Shown here: positions 14,358 to 23,700 of the stretch, one piece after another | Layout of the letters: every line of letters begins with the position of its first letter | Numbering within the stretch: position 1 is the first letter of the stretch | Source: DAIDJM01 sp964250215 | GTDB taxonomy: Bacteria; Pseudomonadota; Alphaproteobacteria; Acetobacterales; Acetobacteraceae | DNA: 37,343 nt | Assembly (NCBI GenBank): GCA_964250215.1 | Contig: CAXUEX010000010.1 | Coordinates: 1-37,343, forward strand | Direction: 5' to 3' | Notes under the pieces: model-generated | What the model was told of the DNA's origin: nothing | The model's database searches: none | Seen by the model: only the letters and a program-made list of their open reading frames with translations | Made by a program: the position numbers and the translations under genes

Positions 14358-15197
14358 TCAGCCCGGCGCCGCCAGCGCGTATGCCTGCGTGCCGCGCGAG
14401 AAAACCCGGTCGGCCGGCTCGATCGCGGCGATCGGAATGTCCGCTGCCGTCGCCAGCCGCTCGTAAAGCGGACCGAAATCCGTCCCGATCGTCACGTCCA
14501 GCAGATGCCGCAGCGACGGCACCACGAAATACACCTGCTGGAAATCGTCGATCCGATACGGCGTGCGCATGACGCGTTCCAGATCGAAGCCCAAGCGGTT
14601 GGGCGATGGACTTTCCACGGCGAAAATGCTTTCGGTGCGCGAGGATACGATACCGGCACCGTAAATGCGCAACCCCTCAGGCGCTTGCAGCAGCCCGAAT
14701 TCCACCGTGTACCAATAGAGTCGCGCCAAGTTCTCCAGTCGTCCAGCATCCAACGCCCGCATGCCGCCGCGCCCGTAGGCCTGCATGTAATCCGCAAACA
14801 CCGGATCGGTCAGCATCGGCACGTGGCCGAACACGTCGTGAAAAACATCCGGCTCCTGCAGGTAGTCGAGCTGATTGGGCCGTCGGATGAAGTTGCCAGC
14901 CGGGAAACGCCGGTTCGCCAGATGCTCGAAAAAAACCGCATCCGGCACGAGGCCCGGCACGGCGACCACGCTCCAGCCGGTGAGCGCGCCGAGCTTCTCC
15001 GACAACCGGCGAAAATCCGGGATGCCCTCGCCGTGCAGGTCTAGCGCATCCAAGCCGCGCAGAAAGGCATCGCAGGCGCGCCCGGGCAGCAGCGCCGCCT
15101 GGCGCTCATACAGCGTGATCCAAGTGCGGTGCTCCTCGCCGGTATAGGTCTCGAAGCCCTGCGGGATCGTGTAATCGGGGCTGTGCGGCGCGTCCAT
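14358..15197 (-). CDS. phhA: Phenylalanine 4-monooxygenase
   Basis: Converts phenylalanine to tyrosine using tetrahydrobiopterin, O2 and Fe(II). The 279-residue monomer is the short bacterial form without the ACT regulatory domain. Iron ligands are His120 and His125 (PDVFHDVFGHVP) and Glu166 (YWYTVEFGLL). It starts MDAPHSPDYT with GGAGG upstream. Genes of this type use a pterin dehydratase that is not visible nearby. It is divergent from the secreted phosphoesterase gene across a 142-bp region that must hold both promoters. Confidence 0.96.
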   Translation of the reverse strand: MDAPHSPDYTIPQGFETYTGEEHRTWITLYERQAALLPGRACDAFLRGLDALDLHGEGIPDFRRLSEKLGALTGWSVVAVPGLVPDAVFFEHLANRRFPAGNFIRRPNQLDYLQEPDVFHDVFGHVPMLTDPVFADYMQAYGRGGMRALDAGRLENLARLYWYTVEFGLLQAPEGLRIYGAGIVSSRTESIFAVESPSPNRLGFDLERVMRTPYRIDDFQQVYFVVPSLRHLLDVTIGTDFGPLYERLATAADIPIAAIEPADRVFSRGTQAYALAAPG

Positions 15198-15339
15198 TCC
15201 GTGTCCTCCAAGCCGATTTTAACCGGGGCCGCCGAGGCGCACAAACGCGCGGCCGGGCGTGTTCATGCAAACGTCACACTGCGCAATTGGCTGCCGCCAT
15301 AAACCGAAGCGCGATTTCCTGCCCCAAGGAGGCACATCG

Positions 15340-16329
15340 ATGCGTTTCTTCTTATCTTGCGTTCTCCTGGCCGTGGCACTGCTCACGGGCGGCCCGGCGT
15401 CGGCCCAGCTCAGCCGCGTGAAGACCGTCTGGCTGATATTAATGGAAAACCACAACTGGACCGGCAACAATTCCGGCGCCCGCTTTCACGATCCCGATAT
15501 CAAGGGCAGCCCGCTTGCCCCCTATGCCAATGGCGAACTGCTCAACACCTCGGGCCATGCCGAGCAGTATTTCAACCCTCCCGGCAACCACCCGAGCCAG
15601 CCCAATTATCTCTGGCTGGAGGCCGGCACAAATTTCGGCGTACTCGCCGACACCCAGCCCGGACAGCCGCAGCTCAACACCCACATGCACCTGGTGCGGC
15701 TGCTGGAAAACGCCGGCATCTCCTGGCGCGCCTATGCCGAGCCCGATTTCGGCAGCCCGGTGTTCGACGTGTGCCCGCTCGACTTCACCTATTTCGATGT
15801 GGAACACCTGAGCTTCGTCTATTTCAATGACATCAACCGCGGACTAAATCCGCATTCGCGGATCTGCACCGACCATGTGAAGCCCTATTACGATCTCGCC
15901 ACCGATCTCGCAACGCAAAGCTCGGCCCGCTTCAACTTCGTAACCCCCAATCTTTGTCACGACGGTCACGAAGGCATCAAGCCCTGCAGCAACGACGAGC
16001 CGCGCGACAATACAGCACGCGGTGATGCGTGGCTCGCGAGGAACATTCCCGTGATCCAGAATTCCGAGGAATACAAGGCCGGCGGCGCCATTTTCATTCT
16101 TTGGGATGAAGCCGAGGACAGTGGCCCTTACAGCGACGGCCCGATCGGCATGTTCATCCTCTCGCCATTCGCGAAGGGTGGAGGCCATGCACCCTATGAA
16201 AATTACGTCCATTACGATCACAGCTCGATGCTGAAAACAATGCAGGAGATTTTCGGCGTCACCCCGCTGCTCGGGGGGGCGCCCGTACCCCCCACCACCT
16301 TTTTGCGCGATTTCTTCACCCCCAACTGA
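15340..16329 (+). CDS. Secreted phosphoesterase (acid phosphatase/phospholipase C-like)
   Basis: 329 residues. A signal peptide of about 22 residues (MRFFLSCVLLAVALLTGGPA, then SA) is followed at residues 30-40 by VWLILMENHNW, the metal-binding ENH motif of the phosphoesterase family (PF04185 type). Later FILWDEAEDSG and VHYDHSSMLKTMQEIFG are the other conserved segments. The start is at 15340, with AAGGAGG upstream; an in-frame extension to 15259 has no signal features. It is probably periplasmic and hydrolyses phosphate esters or phospholipids, substrate unknown. Confidence 0.88.
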   Translation: MRFFLSCVLLAVALLTGGPASAQLSRVKTVWLILMENHNWTGNNSGARFHDPDIKGSPLAPYANGELLNTSGHAEQYFNPPGNHPSQPNYLWLEAGTNFGVLADTQPGQPQLNTHMHLVRLLENAGISWRAYAEPDFGSPVFDVCPLDFTYFDVEHLSFVYFNDINRGLNPHSRICTDHVKPYYDLATDLATQSSARFNFVTPNLCHDGHEGIKPCSNDEPRDNTARGDAWLARNIPVIQNSEEYKAGGAIFILWDEAEDSGPYSDGPIGMFILSPFAKGGGHAPYENYVHYDHSSMLKTMQEIFGVTPLLGGAPVPPTTFLRDFFTPN

Positions 16330-16342
16330 CGCCGGGGCCCTC

Positions 16343-16361
16343 GGGGGGCGGCCCGCCCCCC
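16343..16361. terminator. Hairpin between converging genes
   Basis: GGGGGGC and GCCCCCC pair around a 5-nt loop between the phosphoesterase stop and the crcB stop. TTGCCCTTT follows on the plus strand. A likely bidirectional terminator, although the T tract is weak. Confidence 0.5.
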
Positions 16362-16372
16362 TTGCCCTTTCC

Positions 16373-16729
16373 TTAGAATTTCGCCAGCGCAATACCCGCC
16401 GTAGTCGCAAACACGCAAAGAACAACCGAAGCCACGATGTAGGCAGCCGCCCGCACCGGATGCCCCAGCCGCATCAGCTCCACCGTTTGTAGGCTGAACG
16501 ACGAGAACGTCGTAAATCCGCCGCAAAAACCAGTCATCACGAAAATCCGCGCCGCCGGCCCCGGCCCCGCGCGAAACCCGTACCAGCCGATCACGAAACT
16601 GCCCAGCACATTGATCAGCAGCGTGCCCCAGGGGAACGCCGCGCCCACCAGCCGGTTGGCCGCGAGCGAAAGCCCCAACCGCGTCACGCTGCCCAGCCCG
16701 CCGCCCAGGAACACGTAAAGCCAACTCAC
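16373..16729 (-). CDS. crcB: Fluoride exporter CrcB/Fluc
   Basis: 118-residue inner-membrane protein that exports fluoride as a dual-topology dimer. It shows four membrane segments, GGGLGSVTRL near the start, the GTLLINVLGSFVIG segment with the channel Asn, and GFCGGFTTFSSFS, the phenylalanine-box region. The start is the GTG at 16727-16729 that overlaps the mutY stop (GTGA); the longer in-frame start adds glycines and is not conserved. No fluoride riboswitch was recognised upstream, since the upstream sequence is mutY coding DNA. Confidence 0.94.
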   Translation of the reverse strand: MSWLYVFLGGGLGSVTRLGLSLAANRLVGAAFPWGTLLINVLGSFVIGWYGFRAGPGPAARIFVMTGFCGGFTTFSSFSLQTVELMRLGHPVRAAAYIVASVVLCVFATTAGIALAKF

Positions 16730-17778
16730 GCCGCCGCCCCCACGCGCGCGCATTTGCGCATCACCGAGGGCAGCGCCTCATCCGCCAGCGCGCCGGCATC
16801 GCGCAGGAAACCCGGCGCGCAAATGCGCGCCACGCGCGCGGAAAAAATATCCAGCCGCAACTCGAAATGCGTGAATACATGCCGCACGCTCCCGGCTCGC
16901 CGCCACGTGGCGCGCATCGGCGCTGCTTCTAACGCCTCGCTTTCCGGCCACGGTGCCGCGCGCCATTCGCTGCCCGGCAACTCCGTCATGCCACCGAGCA
17001 GCCCGCTTTCCGGGCGTTGGCGCAGCAGCACGCGGCCTTGCGCATCGATCAGCCAGAATTGCGCACCGTAACGCAGGGGCCGCGCGGGCTTTTCCGACCG
17101 TCGCGGCAGGTCCGCGGCGATGCCGGCCGCGCGCCCAGCGCAACTCGCCATCAACGGACAGATGCCGCAGCCTGGGCGGCGCGTGCAGATCGTGGCGCCG
17201 AGATCAAACAGCGCCTGCGCGAAATCACCGGGCCGCGCTTGCGCGGCCGCGTCCTCGCCCAGCCGCGCGGCCGCGGCGGCGAGCGCGGGCTTGGCGGCGG
17301 GCAGGGGGGTCTCGATCAAGAACAGCCGAGCGGCAATCCGCGCCACGTTGCCATCAACCGGCACGCCCGGCACACCGAACGCAATGGCCGCGATCGCGCG
17401 GGCGGTATAAGGCCCGATGCCCGGCAGCGCCTGCAAAGCGTCCACCGTTCGTGGAAACTCGCCACCCGCTCCACTTACCGCGCGGGCACATTCGTGAAGG
17501 TTACGCGCGCGCGCGTAATAGCCCAGCCCGGCCCAAGCGCGCTTCACCGCCTCCGGCTCGGCGGCCGCGAGCGCGTGCACATCCGGAAAGCGGGCCCGGA
17601 ACCGGTCGAAATAAGGCGCCACGGTCGCCGTGTTCGTCTGCTGCAGCATGATTTCGCTGAGCCACACCAAATAGGGATTGCCTGTGTCGCGCCACGCGAA
17701 GCGGCGCTTCGCCGCATCGTACCAGCGCAGCAGGTCGGCCGCTTGCGGCGGCGGCAGATGCGTCGCGTTCTCGCTCAT
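16726..17778 (-). CDS. mutY: A/G-specific adenine DNA glycosylase
   Basis: Removes adenine mispaired with 8-oxoguanine. The 350-residue product has catalytic Glu in LSEIMLQQT, the helix-hairpin-helix LPGIGPYTARAI, catalytic Asp in VPVDGNVARIAARLF, and a 4Fe-4S cluster motif. Here the cysteines read C-X5-C-X2-C-X5-C (CTRRPGCGICPLMASC) where family members usually have six residues in the first gap. The C-terminal NUDIX-like domain that reads 8-oxoG (HVFTHFELRL) is present. Start at MSENATHLPP; a GTG 6 codons earlier is possible. It overlaps crcB by 4 nt. Confidence 0.95.
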   Translation of the reverse strand: MSENATHLPPPQAADLLRWYDAAKRRFAWRDTGNPYLVWLSEIMLQQTNTATVAPYFDRFRARFPDVHALAAAEPEAVKRAWAGLGYYARARNLHECARAVSGAGGEFPRTVDALQALPGIGPYTARAIAAIAFGVPGVPVDGNVARIAARLFLIETPLPAAKPALAAAAARLGEDAAAQARPGDFAQALFDLGATICTRRPGCGICPLMASCAGRAAGIAADLPRRSEKPARPLRYGAQFWLIDAQGRVLLRQRPESGLLGGMTELPGSEWRAAPWPESEALEAAPMRATWRRAGSVRHVFTHFELRLDIFSARVARICAPGFLRDAGALADEALPSVMRKCARVGAAA

Positions 17779-17885
17779 GCGCCCCCGCAACACCACGCAA
17801 TCCCGGTGCCGCGCAAGCTTGTGTTCGCAAGCCGCGCATTTCGTGCTGTTGTCGTGGCAATTGCCATTCAGGGAGGAACACGGAC

Positions 17886-19529
17886 ATGCGCAAATGGTGT
17901 CTCGGGGCGATGGTGCTGGCAGCTTCCGCCGCGGGGCCGGCCTGGGCCGGCTACAAAATCGGCTCGCCCAACACAGCGGTGATCGAGCCGCCAGTGCCGC
18001 ACCCGGCCGAGACGCCCTGCGTCGTCACGCTGTTCGCCAACGCCCAGTTCGGCGCCAACAACGCGCCGATCAGCTACACGCCACCTGCCGCCTGCGCCGG
18101 TCCCTGGGCGCGCGTGGTGCTCAGCCTGGATATCGGCCTGGATGCCGGCATCCAATACGATCGCACCGGCACGGTCTGGCTCGGCGGCGTGAATTTGTGG
18201 TTCGGCACCTCCTCGGAACCCACCCCCAATGTGGCGCCGCAATGGCATATCGAGCGCGATGTCACGAACGATACGGCGCTGCTGGCGCAGCCGCAGACCG
18301 GTTTCGCGCTGATCGCGAACTACACGAATTCCACCGACACCAGCATCATCACCGCCTCTGGCAGCCTGCTGTTCTATCCGGCGAGCTCCACCTATCCCGC
18401 GCCCGCCACTCCCGATCTGGTGCTGCCTCTGGCCGCCGCTGGCGGCGGCACGGTTGCACTTTCCAGCAGTAGTTCCACGCTATCCACCACGATCACCCTG
18501 CCCACCAACGTGCAGGGCGCGGCGCTCGATCTTTATCTGCAAAGCCAGGGCGGCGACGAATTCTGGTATAGCTGCGTGCCGAACAATCTTTCCGGGCCGC
18601 TGAACGATTGCGGCGGCGGCGCCTTCCGCGAAGGCGAGATCGCGATCGACGGGACACCGGCCGGCGTCGCGCCGATCTATCCCTGGATCTACACGGGTGG
18701 CGTCGACCCTTATCTCTGGGCGCCGCTGCCCGGCGTGCAGACGCTCGATTTCAAGCCGTTCCGAGTGGAACTCACCCCCTTCGCCGCGCTGCTCAGCAAC
18801 GGCCAACCGCACACTGTCTCGGTATCGGTGTTCGGCTCGAACAATTATTTCTCCGCCGCCGGTGTGCTGTATGTCACGCTCGACCACAGCACCACGCAAG
18901 TCACCGGCAGCGTGCTGAAGAACACGCTCAGCGCCACGCCCAATCCGGCCACCAAGGTTACCGGCGGCGGAACACAAACAGGTATTCTCACCACCGATCT
19001 GCGCAACTTCACCATCAGCGGTGTGGCGGTCACTTCGGCCGGGCCGGTCACCACTACGGTGCAGGAAGCGAGCCGTTTCAAAAACGACCAAAACTTCGAC
19101 ATTACCAACACGCTGTATCGCCAGCTCGTGCGGCAAGACACGCAGACTTCGGTAAGCGTGACCCAGAAAACCGGCGCCGCGAGCACCGCGATCGCCACGA
19201 GCTACGATTACCCGCTGACGCTAAACTTTGTGGAGCACATCCACGCGAACGGCAGCGCGGCGTTGGCCACCGCAATCGATCAGGCGTTCAACCAGACCGT
19301 GCTGAATTCTGCCAACGGCGTCACCACCGGCACGTCCACGCTATCGAACGCCATTGCGCCTCGCGATACGCTGCTGATCAACAGCGCCGGCCAGCTTACG
19401 GGCAACAAGAATCAGTCCAGCATGGAAAGCTATATCGCGGTCTCGAGCGATCTCGGATGCTTGAAGCGGACGCTCGCGGCCGCAGCCAACATTCTGACGG
19501 CAGCAAGCACATCGGCAAGCTGCAAGTAG
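17886..19529 (+). CDS. Secreted peptide-N4-asparagine amidase A-like protein (PNGase A type)
   Basis: 547 residues with a signal peptide (MRKWCLGAMVLAASAAGPAW, then A). The first 330 residues resemble the plant/fungal PNGase A family (PF12222 type), which releases N-glycans from glycoproteins at acid pH: YIGSPNTAVIEPPVPHPAET-type opening (here GYKIGSPNTAVIEPPVP), LDIGLDAGIQYDRTGTVWLG, and PFRVELTPFAALLSNGQPHT. The C-terminal 200 residues are rich in Thr/Ser/Asn and form repeated beta-strand-like segments. GGGAGGA lies upstream. It is divergent from mutY and followed by a strong hairpin. Such enzymes are uncommon in bacteria, suggesting use of plant or fungal glycoproteins. Confidence 0.82.
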   Translation: MRKWCLGAMVLAASAAGPAWAGYKIGSPNTAVIEPPVPHPAETPCVVTLFANAQFGANNAPISYTPPAACAGPWARVVLSLDIGLDAGIQYDRTGTVWLGGVNLWFGTSSEPTPNVAPQWHIERDVTNDTALLAQPQTGFALIANYTNSTDTSIITASGSLLFYPASSTYPAPATPDLVLPLAAAGGGTVALSSSSSTLSTTITLPTNVQGAALDLYLQSQGGDEFWYSCVPNNLSGPLNDCGGGAFREGEIAIDGTPAGVAPIYPWIYTGGVDPYLWAPLPGVQTLDFKPFRVELTPFAALLSNGQPHTVSVSVFGSNNYFSAAGVLYVTLDHSTTQVTGSVLKNTLSATPNPATKVTGGGTQTGILTTDLRNFTISGVAVTSAGPVTTTVQEASRFKNDQNFDITNTLYRQLVRQDTQTSVSVTQKTGAASTAIATSYDYPLTLNFVEHIHANGSAALATAIDQAFNQTVLNSANGVTTGTSTLSNAIAPRDTLLINSAGQLTGNKNQSSMESYIAVSSDLGCLKRTLAAAANILTAASTSASCK

Positions 19530-19542
19530 CCCGATGTCCCAA

Positions 19543-19567
19543 GGGTTCAGGGCGCTACCCTGGACCC
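19543..19567. terminator. Strong hairpin after the PNGase-like gene
   Basis: GGGTTCAGGG pairs with CCCTGGACCC over 10 positions (one G-T wobble) around the loop CGCTA, 13 nt after the stop codon. It probably ends transcription of both this gene and the converging tRNA-Arg gene. No T tract. Confidence 0.55.
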
Positions 19568-19607
19568 GCTATGGGTGTGCGTGGGCTGCGCTACCGGCGC
19601 TCAGCCT

Positions 19608-19681
19608 CGCGCCCGGAAGGACTCGAACCTCCAACCCCCAGATTCGTAGTCTGGTGCTCTATCCAATTGAGCTACGGGCGC
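19608..19681 (-). tRNA. tRNA-Arg (anticodon ACG)
   Basis: On the minus strand GCGCCCG TAGCTCAATTGG opens the gene; the anticodon arm CAGA-CTACGAA-TCTG gives anticodon ACG, and GGTTCGAGTCC is the T arm. The acceptor CGGGCGC closes, with discriminator G and no encoded CCA. In bacteria this tRNA is the usual target of A-to-I editing to read CGU, CGC and CGA. Confidence 0.96.
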
Positions 19682-19814
19682 CCTGAGCCGGGCGCTGTAG
19701 CCCAAGGCACCCCTTCCGGCAAGCACGCGCCGCATCCGGCCAGACCCTCGTCGGCTTGGCTGGACATCCGAACGGCGGCATTGTGCGATGATCGCCAAGC
19801 ATGAGGCACCCCGC

Positions 19815-20792
19815 ATGATCCCGCTTGGCGAACGCCGCACCGTCGATGCCGGCGGGGTGCCGATTTCGGTGCAGGTGGCCGGAGAGGGGCCACTCGTCGT
19901 GCTGATGCATGGCTGGCCGGAACAGAGCTTTTCCTGGCGACACCAGGTGCCCGCGATGACCGCTTCGGGCTACCGCGTGGCGGTACCGGACATGCGGGGC
20001 TACGGCCAGTCCGGCAAGCCAGACGCGCCGGAAGCCTACCGGCTGGACACGCTGGCCGACGACATGCAGGCGGTAGCCGCCGCGCTAGGCGCTAGGCGCT
20101 GGGTGGCGGTGGGGCACGACTGGGGCGCGCCCTGCGCTTGGCGTTGCGCGCTGCGCTTTCCGGAGAACGTTGCCGCAGTACTCGGGATGAGCGTGCCGCA
20201 TAGCGGACCGCCGCCGATCCCGTTCATGGACATCATCGACAAGCGTTATCCGGACCGCTTCTTCTACATGCGGTATTTCCAGGCGCTCGGCGTGGCCGAA
20301 GCGGAACTGGATGAGGCCGACCTGATCGCTGGACTGCGCCGAATTTATTGGAGCGCGAGCGGCCCGGGCGTCATTTCTGGCGCGAACCGGCCGGCACCGC
20401 GCGATTCGCAACTGCTCGAAAGCTTTGCCGAAGCGCCGCCGGGGCCGCTGCCTTTCATGTCGGATGCGGAGCTGGAACAATACGCCGCCGCATTTCGGCA
20501 GGGCGGCTGGCGCGGCCCGCTGAACTGGTATCGGAATTTTGACCGCAATGCGGCGGATGCCCGCGCGTATGGCAACAATGTGGTGCACCAGCCCGCGGGC
20601 TTTCTCGCCGGCGAATTCGAGGTGGTGCTGGCCATGCTGCCGGGACAGCTCGAAAACCAGCGTGCGCTATGCGCCGATCTGCGCATGGAGCGGCGCCCTG
20701 CCGGCGCGGGCCACTGGATCCAGCAGGAGCGGCCGAAAGAGACCAACGCGGCGCTGCTCGAATTTCTAGCCTCGGTGAAAGACCGGTTTTGA
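19815..20792 (+). CDS. Alpha/beta hydrolase, epoxide-hydrolase-like
   Basis: About 325 residues with HGWPEQSFSWRHQ (oxyanion-hole motif HGWP), the nucleophile elbow VGHDWGA with Asp, and the catalytic His in GAGHWIQQERP. The Asp nucleophile and HGWP favour soluble epoxide hydrolases over esterases. The start at 19815 has GAGG upstream; the in-frame ATG at 19788 lacks one. A cap domain lies between the two motifs (FYMRYFQALGVAEAELDEAD). Its last 4 nt overlap putA, so both may be one transcription unit with no obvious metabolic link. Confidence 0.88.
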   Translation: MIPLGERRTVDAGGVPISVQVAGEGPLVVLMHGWPEQSFSWRHQVPAMTASGYRVAVPDMRGYGQSGKPDAPEAYRLDTLADDMQAVAAALGARRWVAVGHDWGAPCAWRCALRFPENVAAVLGMSVPHSGPPPIPFMDIIDKRYPDRFFYMRYFQALGVAEAELDEADLIAGLRRIYWSASGPGVISGANRPAPRDSQLLESFAEAPPGPLPFMSDAELEQYAAAFRQGGWRGPLNWYRNFDRNAADARAYGNNVVHQPAGFLAGEFEVVLAMLPGQLENQRALCADLRMERRPAGAGHWIQQERPKETNAALLEFLASVKDRF

Positions 20793-23700
20793 TCGCTCCC
20801 TTTCGTCCCGATTACGCGCCCGACGACGCAACCCTCGCCCGCCGATTTCTGGACCGCGCCGCGCTGGCGCCGGACAGGGAAGCGCGCGTGGATGCAGAAG
20901 CCCGGCGCCTTGTTGCCGCCATTCGTGGCCGCGCCGGTGGCATCGGTGGAATCGAGGCGCTGTTGCGCGAATATTCGCTCACCACGCCCGAGGGCCTGGC
21001 GCTGATGGTGCTGGCCGAAGGCTTGTTGCGCGTGCCGGACGATGCCACGGCCGATCGACTGATCGAGGACAAGCTCGGGCAGGGCGGCTTCGCCACAAGC
21101 GAGCACCACGGCGACACGGTGCTGGTGAACGCCTCGGCTTGGGCACTCGGGCTCTCGGCGCGGTTGATTGGACCGCAAGACACGCCGGAGGGCGTTCTGC
21201 GTGGCGTGGTACGGCGCGTGGGGCTGCCGACGGTGCGCGCGGCGCTGCGCCAGGCGATGCGGGTGATGGGCAACCATTTTGTGCTGGGCCAATCCATCGA
21301 GGAAGCGTTGGCGCGCGCCGGCAGCCGCGCCGGGCGGGTATTTCGGTATAGTTTCGACATGCTTGGCGAGGGAGCTCGCACCGACGCCGATGCGCGCCGC
21401 TATCTGGCAAGCTACGCCGCTTCCATCGAGGCGATCGGTGCCGCCGCGGGAAATCGTCCCTTGCCGGACCGGCCAGGCATATCGGTGAAGCTTTCGGCAC
21501 TGCACGCAAGCTACGCGGCGGTGAACCGCGATCGCGTGTTGGCCGAACTCGTGCCTCGCGTTCAGGTGCTGGCACGCGCGGCTGCCATTCGTGGGCTGAA
21601 CTTCACCATCGATGCCGAAGAAGCCGACCGGCTCGAACTTTCGATGGATGTGATCGAGGCCGTGGCGCGCGATCGGCTGCTGGAGAACTGGGGCGGATTC
21701 GGTCTCGCCATCCAGGCCTACGGCAAGCGGGCAGGCGATGCCGTGGATTACATCGCGCAGGTGGCGCGCACGTTAAACCGCCGATTCATGGTACGGCTCG
21801 TGAAAGGCGCTTATTGGGATACCGAGATAAAGCGGGCGCAGGAGCGGGGCCTCGCCGACTACCCTGTGTTCACACGCAAGGCGATGACCGACCTGAGCTA
21901 CATGGATTGCGCGGAGCAGTTGCTGGCGCTGCGGCCCTCGATCTATCCGCAATTCGCGACGCACAACGCGCTGACGGTGGCGAGCGTGCTGGAGCGCGCC
22001 GGCGGCACCGAGGGATATGAGTTCCAGCGCCTGCACGGCATGGGCGATGCGCTGTACGCGGCGCTGCTGGAGGCGCATCCCGGTGCGGCGGTGCGCACCT
22101 ATGCACCCGTGGGCGTGCATCGGGACCTGTTGGCCTACCTGGTGCGGCGATTATTGGAGAACGGCGCTAATTCATCGTTCGTCTCCGTGGCTGCCGACGC
22201 GGATGTGCCGGTGGAAACGCTGCTGCGCCGGCCGGCAGAGATCATTCTTCGACCGGACCGGGCGCGTCATTCGGGTTTGCCGTTGCCGCGCGATCTTTAT
22301 GGGCTGTCGCGGCGCAACTCCGCCGGGATCGAGTTTGGTCACGCCGCATCGCTTGCCGGACTGGTCGTCGAAATCCGGCAGCATCACGGACCGCACCTCG
22401 CAGAGCCGCGGATCAATGGAAAATCGGCGCCGGGAACTCTGCGGAACGTGATTTCGCCGAACGACGCTACAACCGTGGTCGGTCAGGTCAGTGAGGCAGC
22501 GCCAGCAGTCGCCGATGCCGCCGTTGCCGCCGGCCATAGAGGGTTTCACGATTGGCAGCATCGGTCGGCGGCTGAACGGGCCGCGATATTGGAAAAAGCA
22601 TCGGATCGCTTGGAAGCCGAGCGCGGATTGCTGCTGGCGTTACTTGTTACGGAAGCTGGCAAGACGCTGGATGATGCGTTGGCGGAACTGCGCGAGGCCG
22701 TGGATTTTCTGCGCTACTACGCGGTGCAGGCGCGGGCGCTGTTCGGCGAGGGCGAAGCACTGCCTGGCCCTACCGGCGAGAGCAACCGTATTCGGCGGCG
22801 TGGCCGCGGCGTGTTCGTCTGCATTTCGCCGTGGAATTTCCCCCTGGCCATCTTCGTTGGCCAGGTCTCGGCCGCGCTTGCCGCCGGCAATAGTGTCGTG
22901 GCGAAACCCGCGGAGCAAACGCCGCTCATTGCGGCGCTCGCCTCGCGGCTATTACACGAATCCGGCGTCCCCGCCAGCGCGCTGCATTTGGTGCCAGGCG
23001 CTGGCGATATCGGCGCGCGACTTGTTTCTCATCCGGATGTAGGCGGCGTGGCCTTCACTGGCTCGACCGAAGTGGCCTGGGCAATTAATCGCGCGCTTGC
23101 CGCAAAAGACGGTCCGATCGTGCCGTTGATCGCGGAAACGGGAGGTATCAACGCTATGATCGTGGATGCCACCGCCCTCCCCGAGCAGGTGGTGGATGAT
23201 GCCGTGGCGAGTGCGTTCCGCAGCGCCGGCCAGCGTTGCTCCGCCTTGCGGCTAATGGCCGTGCAGGAAGACGTGGCCGACCGGTTGCTGGAAATGCTCT
23301 CCGGCGCTGCCGCGGCGCTGGTCATCGGCGATCCCGCAGACCCCGCAACGGCGCTGGGTCCGGTAATTGATGCGGATAGCCGCGAGCGACTATTGGCGCA
23401 CATTGCCCGAATGCGCGGCGAGGCTAGGCTGGTTTATGCGGGCACGGCTCCCGCCGGCGGCTATTTCGTTGCACCACAGATATTTGAGCTGCTTAGGCCG
23501 GGCGATCTGGCCAACGAGGTGTTCGGCCCGATACTCCATGTAGTGCGCTATAGGGCACGCGATCGTGACGCTGTTGTCGATGCCATCGATGCGAGCGGTT
23601 ATGGGCTCACACTCGGCATTCACACGCGAATTGATGTGGTGGCCGAAGAAATCGGGCGTCGGCTCAGCACCGGAAATATTTACGTGAATCGCAACATGAT

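Noticed and set aside
20812..21381. Long minus-strand ORFs inside putA
   Set aside because: Shadow of a GC-rich coding strand; arginine/alanine-rich and no conserved motifs.
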